The position numbers and the translations under genes were made by a program. A DNA stretch of 21,405 bases from positions 1-21,405 of the forward strand of contig JBKQPR010000135.1 of NCBI GenBank assembly GCA_052144935.1. Reading direction: 5' to 3'. Under the pieces are notes generated by a model. The model was not told where the DNA came from, searched no databases, and was given only the letters and a program-made list of their open reading frames with translations. Positions within the stretch are counted from its first letter, which is position 1. Every line of letters begins with the position of its first letter. The stretch comes from JOPF133 sp052144935 (GTDB lineage: Bacteria > Acidobacteriota > Terriglobia > Bryobacterales > Bryobacteraceae). This document shows positions 17,620-21,405 of this stretch, piece by piece.

Positions 17620-19209
17620 CTATCCCTTGCCAAACCGCGCCGCCACGCGCTCGGCCGAACGTAGCGTCAGCGCCACGAACGTGAGCGTGCCGTTGGTGCA
17701 TCCCGCGTTCGGCAGCGTCGGCGAGCCCGCCACGAACAGGTTCTCGTGGTCGTGCGTTTGCCCGAAGCTGTCGCAGACACTCGCAGCCGGGTCGCTGCCC
17801 ATGCGGCATCCGCCGGCCGGGTGGTCCAGATAGTTCCCCGCCCCGGTGCTCAGCACCTTGCCGTTGCCGGCCTGTGCCAGCTTTTGAAAAAGCTGCTGGA
17901 AGTGTTCCCGCGTGAAATCGCGGCGCGCCTGGGTGGCGGCGTCCGGACGATGCTCGATCTTGGGCAAAGGGTCGCCGAAACGGTTCTTGGCCGAAGCATC
18001 CAGCGTCAACGAGCTCTCGCGGTCCGGATGCACATCGTAGTATCCCCGGACGCGCGCTGTTCCCCGTTGCGCGCGCTGCCGCCAATCGGCCAACAGGCTG
18101 TCTCCGAGCAGGATTCGCCCATCCGCTCCGCGCAGCCGCGGCTCGTGTCCGGCGGCGCTTTCCCACACGCGCAAGTCGTGCCGCACGTAACGTTCGCGAT
18201 CCTTCGTGCGGAAAAACTGGCGCGAAATGAGACCGTGCTGCTCGTTCATGCCCGGATAAATCCTGGCGTCGATCTCGATCATGGCGCTCTGGAACGCGTG
18301 CCCGCACATGTAGCGGCCCACCAGGCCGGAACTGTTGGCCAGCCCATTGGGAAACCCCGGCGAGCGCGAAAGCAACAGCAGGTGCGGACTCCAGCAATAG
18401 CCCGAGGTCAACGCGAAAACCCGCGCGCGGTATTCCACCGGCTCGTCCGGCTTCTGGTAACTCACGGCTTCGGCCGCCGCCACCGTCGATTTCGCATCGT
18501 CGAGCACCAGCTTGCGAACCAGCGTCTGGTCGTGTAGCGCGAAGTTCTTGCGCTCCAGCAGCCGGCGAAACGTATAGTCCGGCGAATAGCGCGCCCCGGT
18601 TGGGCAGATGGTGCAGGTATTGCAGCGGATGCATTTCGCGCGGCCGTCGTATGGCTCGGTGTTTTTGGCCTGCGGCGTGGTTTGAAACGGAATGCCGCTC
18701 TGTTCCGCCCACTTCTTGAGCTCGATCAGGTTATGCGTCATCGCCATGGCCGCCATGGGATACGGCTCGGAGCGCCGGTCTTCCGTGAACGGGCTCGGCT
18801 CGCCCGAGACCCCCAGGCGCCGCTCCGCTTCGCAATAGAACTTCTCGAGCTCGGTCCACCCGAGAGGCCAATCCGTGTATAGCCCGAACATCGTTTTGAG
18901 CCGCAGATCTTCTTCCGAAAATCGATTGCACGTGCCGCCCCAGTGCAGCGCCGAACCACCCACCGCCATGGTGCGCGAGATGATTCCTTGCGCGGCCTGG
19001 TCCTCGATGAAGTCGCCCGGCCAGGCATTCTCGGCGTATTCGATGGTTCGCTGGCGGTAAGTCATGCGGTTCTCACTGTCGAAGAGCCGCTTGCCCGCCT
19101 CGACTACGGTGATGGACAACGCCGGCCGCAATTCGGAAAGCTTCAGTGCCAGCATGGCCGCGGTAATGCCGCCGCCAATGATGCACACATCCGATTCGTA
19201 GCGCGGCAT
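17620..19209 (-). CDS. GMC-family FAD-dependent oxidoreductase, catalytic subunit, with a four-cysteine motif
   Basis: This 529-residue protein starts at ATG 19209, whose A is the last base of the upstream stop (TGATG), with AAGGGG nearby. The FAD Rossmann motif is DVCIIGGGITAAMLALKLSE (7-26), with the acidic E37 after strand 2. The GMC signature is in GGSALHWGGTCNRF (84-97). C193, C196, C199 and C202 form CxxCxxCxxCP followed by TGARYS, resembling the Fe-S segment of bacterial FAD-glucose dehydrogenase. The C-terminal FAD domain has HPAGGCRMG (about 463) and AGSPTLPNAGCTNGTLT (about 490-508). With the Tat-exported small subunit it should oxidise a sugar or alcohol in the periplasm and pass electrons to a cytochrome; no cytochrome gene is in the window. 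Confidence 0.92.
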   Translation of the reverse strand: MPRYESDVCIIGGGITAAMLALKLSELRPALSITVVEAGKRLFDSENRMTYRQRTIEYAENAWPGDFIEDQAAQGIISRTMAVGGSALHWGGTCNRFSEEDLRLKTMFGLYTDWPLGWTELEKFYCEAERRLGVSGEPSPFTEDRRSEPYPMAAMAMTHNLIELKKWAEQSGIPFQTTPQAKNTEPYDGRAKCIRCNTCTICPTGARYSPDYTFRRLLERKNFALHDQTLVRKLVLDDAKSTVAAAEAVSYQKPDEPVEYRARVFALTSGYCWSPHLLLLSRSPGFPNGLANSSGLVGRYMCGHAFQSAMIEIDARIYPGMNEQHGLISRQFFRTKDRERYVRHDLRVWESAAGHEPRLRGADGRILLGDSLLADWRQRAQRGTARVRGYYDVHPDRESSLTLDASAKNRFGDPLPKIEHRPDAATQARRDFTREHFQQLFQKLAQAGNGKVLSTGAGNYLDHPAGGCRMGSDPAASVCDSFGQTHDHENLFVAGSPTLPNAGCTNGTLTFVALTLRSAERVAARFGKG

Positions 19210-19772
19210 CAGGCGCGCCCCTTCAGCGGCGCCGGCGCCTGTTCGGAACCGTCCAGGCCGCGGCACAAGTCGCGCCCGATGGCGGCGTGATAGCACAGGT
19301 CGTTGGCGTCGCTGGACCGGAAGTAAAACGCCATCAGGTCGGCGGCCACGTGGCGCCCGTCGGGAGTGCGCGGCAGGTCGGTGATCCTGGCCTGCTCCAG
19401 TGCGGCCGTCACAGCCTGGCGTTTGGAATCCATATCGCCCGAGTCGAGCGCCGCGCGAAGCGCCTCAAGCTGGCGCAGATAACCCGGAGCGGGTGACGCT
19501 GCCTTCGAGCGCAGCCGCGTGTTGCCGTACCCGTGATCCATTTCCGCATCGGCGCGATAGCCCCGCACCCAGCGCACGAACGCTTCGGCCGTCCGATCGA
19601 TCCCCGCGCTACCCAATTCCGCTGGCAACACTACTGCCGCCAGCGCGCGCAGCGTATCGTCCTGATTCGCGGGAAAATTAGCGGCCTGCGCCCAAACCCG
19701 GACGCTCGAAAGACGCAGCGCGCCGGCGAGGGAGGCGGCCCAGCTTAAGACGGTTCTGCGCCGGATTGTCAT
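19209..19772 (-). CDS. Gluconate 2-dehydrogenase subunit 3 family protein, Tat-exported small subunit
   Basis: This 187-residue protein begins MTIRRRTVLSWAASLAGAL, a twin-arginine signal (RRRTVLS) that exports folded, cofactor-loaded partners. The mature part has the family pattern: LRALAAVVLPAELGSAGID near the start, then FVRWVRGYRAD and a C-terminal FYFRSSDANDLCYHAAIGRD. The stop overlaps the start of the GMC gene by one base, so the two are translationally coupled. In FAD-glucose, sorbitol and gluconate dehydrogenases this small subunit carries the catalytic subunit through Tat as a hitch-hiker. That fits here, since the GMC protein has no signal of its own. An AGGAG lies rather far (about 22 bases) upstream of the ATG. 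Confidence 0.9.
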   Translation of the reverse strand: MTIRRRTVLSWAASLAGALRLSSVRVWAQAANFPANQDDTLRALAAVVLPAELGSAGIDRTAEAFVRWVRGYRADAEMDHGYGNTRLRSKAASPAPGYLRQLEALRAALDSGDMDSKRQAVTAALEQARITDLPRTPDGRHVAADLMAFYFRSSDANDLCYHAAIGRDLCRGLDGSEQAPAPLKGRA

Positions 19773-19835
19773 GGGTGGAAGTATATCGCATATTCTCCTG
19801 ACGATTAAAGTCTGCTCAGCGCCCGTGGTGCAACG

Positions 19836-19895
19836 CTAATCCTTGCGCTCTTTGATCAGCTTGAGAGTACCGATATGTGAGGGTTGGTGTCTCAT
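19836..19895 (-). pseudogene. Possible 3' end of a gene cut off by the insertion sequence
   Basis: On the minus strand the last 19 codons of an open frame read MRHQPSHIGTLKLIKERKD and stop with TAG (19836-19838). The C-terminal half looks like a natural protein end. The frame begins inside the 3' end of the transposase gene, so its 5' part would have been displaced by the insertion. It is too short for any family assignment. Confidence 0.22.
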
Positions 19896-21298
19896 GCCGC
19901 CAAGGTGGTTCCTTCGGTTCTGGACAGGTCAAGCCGGTCGCGGATGAATTTCACGAGGATTGAGATTTTGGCGGCAGTCGCGAGAAATTCCGGGAGGGTA
20001 TTGCGGAGGGCGATGGCGACAACCTGTTCGGAGGGGGCCAGTCCAGGGCGAATGGTGCGGATCCACGAGCCGAAGGACTGCCAAACCAGCGCGGGTTTCG
20101 TCGCGGAGAGAATCTGAAGCAAGCCCTGGGCGATGAGCCCGAGTTGGATGTGGCGATGGTAGGCGGCGATCTTTCGGCGGACGGCGTCGCGGTAGGCATC
20201 CGATTTGCGGTGCAGGTACTGGTTGCCGCTTACGCGTCGTAGGGGCGTCATGGCCGCCATCCAGAAGTGATAGGCATAGGCGCCGATGATGCGGAGGGCC
20301 TGTTTGAAGGACACTTCGATCTTGAATCGCAGGCCATAGATGCGGATGATGTCCAACGGGGGCAGGGTCAGGTCGGTGCACATCAGCAGGATGGCGCCGC
20401 GAAGGGGATGGAGTACCACGACGAAGCGGACGAGGATGCCGACGGGGCGCCACAACAGGTCGGCGGTCCGGAAGCGGAGGATCACAGCCTTCTCGCCATA
20501 GACGGGGCTGGGCGCCTCCTGGAGCCGGCCGGTCTGTTTCAGCAGAGTTGAGACCTTGATCTTCTTGCCGTACTTGGCGGGCCGGCCGCGGCGCCGCGGC
20601 CGCTGCGGCGGCGGGAGTGCAGCCGGGAAGAAAGCTACGCTGTTGCTCTTGACCCGAGTGACCAAGTGGTTTCCCTGGGCCAGTAGACCTCGAACTACTT
20701 TGCCGCTGGCATAGTAGGCATCGGCCACAAAGTAGAACGGTTGCTGCAGAGCCAATGAGTCGAGCAGCAGGATCATCTTATCCAGCAGGGTTCGTTGGTC
20801 GCGGTTGGAAAACACGGCGCCTTCGTGGATGCGACAGGCCAAAGGCAAGGCAAATACGCTGGACAAGGCTTCGGTGAGCACAGCGACCGCCTGACAGGAG
20901 TGGCCAAAGATGTACTCCGCCTTGTTGTTGGATTCGGATTCTTGATGGAGCTTTTTGACTCCGGGCATCTTGCGACCGGCCTTGGCGACCTTAATGCCGT
21001 CACCGACGAGGACGGGCCTGCCGTTGACGCGCAGGATGCCAGGGCCGAGCCGGAAGAGCAGAGCGCACCAGGCCCGGGTGAGTTTGTCTAGATCCAGGGC
21101 CGGGCTGTGGAAGAAGTCCAGGAGGCGGTCGTAGCATGCCGGCTCCAGGCCCAGGGCGCGCACGATGCTGGTGACCCCCAGCAGATCCTTGCGGACGGAC
21201 ATTCCCGCCAGACAGAGGGTCATCCACAGGAAGGTTCGGGTGCGGGCGCAGGCGGAGCGCAATTCGCACACCAGACTCCACCAATGGTTCCAGAGCAT
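19892..21298 (-). CDS. DDE transposase (IS4-like clade)
   Basis: This 468-residue transposase has the DDE triad in order: D100 in VLVGDGIKVAKAGRKMPG, D193 in FVADAYYASGKV, and E328 in IYGLRFKIEVSFKQAL, which resembles the IS4 YREK box (Y321, R324, E328; the final Lys is not in the usual place). A basic linker, QRPRRRGRPAKYGKK (232-246), lies between D193 and E328 where IS4 members carry a beta-strand insertion. The start at 21298 has a perfect AAGGAGG 7 bases upstream (21306-21312). It is full length and undamaged, so the element may be active. I could not assign an IS subgroup with confidence. Confidence 0.92.
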   Translation of the reverse strand: MLWNHWWSLVCELRSACARTRTFLWMTLCLAGMSVRKDLLGVTSIVRALGLEPACYDRLLDFFHSPALDLDKLTRAWCALLFRLGPGILRVNGRPVLVGDGIKVAKAGRKMPGVKKLHQESESNNKAEYIFGHSCQAVAVLTEALSSVFALPLACRIHEGAVFSNRDQRTLLDKMILLLDSLALQQPFYFVADAYYASGKVVRGLLAQGNHLVTRVKSNSVAFFPAALPPPQRPRRRGRPAKYGKKIKVSTLLKQTGRLQEAPSPVYGEKAVILRFRTADLLWRPVGILVRFVVVLHPLRGAILLMCTDLTLPPLDIIRIYGLRFKIEVSFKQALRIIGAYAYHFWMAAMTPLRRVSGNQYLHRKSDAYRDAVRRKIAAYHRHIQLGLIAQGLLQILSATKPALVWQSFGSWIRTIRPGLAPSEQVVAIALRNTLPEFLATAAKISILVKFIRDRLDLSRTEGTTLAA

Positions 21299-21362
21299 GA
21301 AGCGGCCTCCTTGCCGGTCGGCTGGATCTTCGTGTTTTCGGTGTTGATAACTGTGCGGATAT

Positions 21363-21391
21363 AGTATAGCATGTATATGCTATACTGACAA
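21363..21391 (-). promoter_or_regulatory. Sigma-70 promoter of the transposase gene
   Basis: On the minus strand TTGTCA (21391-21386), a 17-base spacer and TATACT (21368-21363) each match consensus in 5 of 6 bases at ideal spacing. Transcription would start about 60 bases before the transposase ATG at 21298. The -10 and most of the spacer coincide with a perfect palindrome, so repressor binding there would block the promoter. Confidence 0.7.
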
Positions 21392-21405
21392 TACCGAATG
21401 CTATA
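21363..21405. repeat. Palindrome and three TATAGCAT octamers, operator-like
   Basis: AGTATAGCAT (21363-21372) and ATGCTATACT (21377-21386) form a perfect 10-bp inverted repeat around GTAT. The octamer TATAGCAT occurs at 21365-21372 and inverted (ATGCTATA) at 21377-21384 and 21398-21405. The last two are 21 bp apart, two helical turns, which would place bound dimers on one face of the DNA. Confidence 0.75.

Larger units (their letters stand above)
19892..21405 (-). mobile_element. Insertion sequence, one end probably outside the window
   Basis: The element holds a single transposase gene with its own promoter. I searched by eye for matching inverted ends in 19780-19900 and 21300-21405 and found none that pair well, so the right end may lie beyond 21405. 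The left boundary is near or before 19892. No target duplication could be identified. Confidence 0.6.

Overview
This is high-GC bacterial DNA that most resembles Acidobacteriota, probably a Candidatus Solibacter / Bryobacterales relative. The signs are a secreted VWA protein of the acidobacterial type, a PknB-like kinase that continues into a PD40-like propeller, a one-piece propeller histidine kinase with two receiver domains, a Tat-exported small subunit paired with a GMC oxidoreductase, and many decayed genes between intact ones. The taxonomy is inferred from gene content only; there is no rRNA or other marker in the window.

Left part (1-8740), mostly minus strand: the 5' two-thirds of a Ser/Thr protein kinase; about 1 kb of decayed DNA with a coiled-coil relic broken by a 14-bp duplication (plus strand) and an AAA ATPase N-terminal relic (minus strand); a PLP-dependent class III enzyme resembling (R)-1-hydroxy-2-aminoethylphosphonate ammonia-lyase; a secreted alkaline-phosphatase-superfamily hydrolase; and a 1309-residue hybrid sensor kinase.

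Centre (8787-15805), plus strand: an unrecognised gene split by a one-base frameshift; exactly eight copies of a CTAG-rich 14-bp repeat that starts in its stop codon; ribonuclease J; an overlapping GlcD-type FAD oxidase; a small membrane protein; a rhomboid protease; a gene-free stretch with a paired-hairpin element and a minus-strand beta-sandwich relic; a secreted VWA protein; and a two-helix membrane miniprotein. A second copy of the paired-hairpin element follows.

Right part (15968-21405): an aldo/keto reductase pseudogene broken by several frameshifts abuts the 3' end of a more AT-rich gene for a secreted protein with two retropepsin DTG motifs. Next comes a translationally coupled pair, gluconate-2-dehydrogenase-subunit-3-like plus GMC oxidoreductase with a four-cysteine motif, likely a periplasmic FAD dehydrogenase. 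The window closes with a DDE insertion sequence whose promoter overlaps a perfect palindrome and which may have cut off an older gene.

I do not see a complete new defence or mobile system. The least explained signals are the two-copy paired-hairpin element with covarying stems, the 8 x 14-bp CTAG array upstream of RNase J, and the neighbouring phosphonate-type lyase and exported phosphatase-superfamily enzyme.
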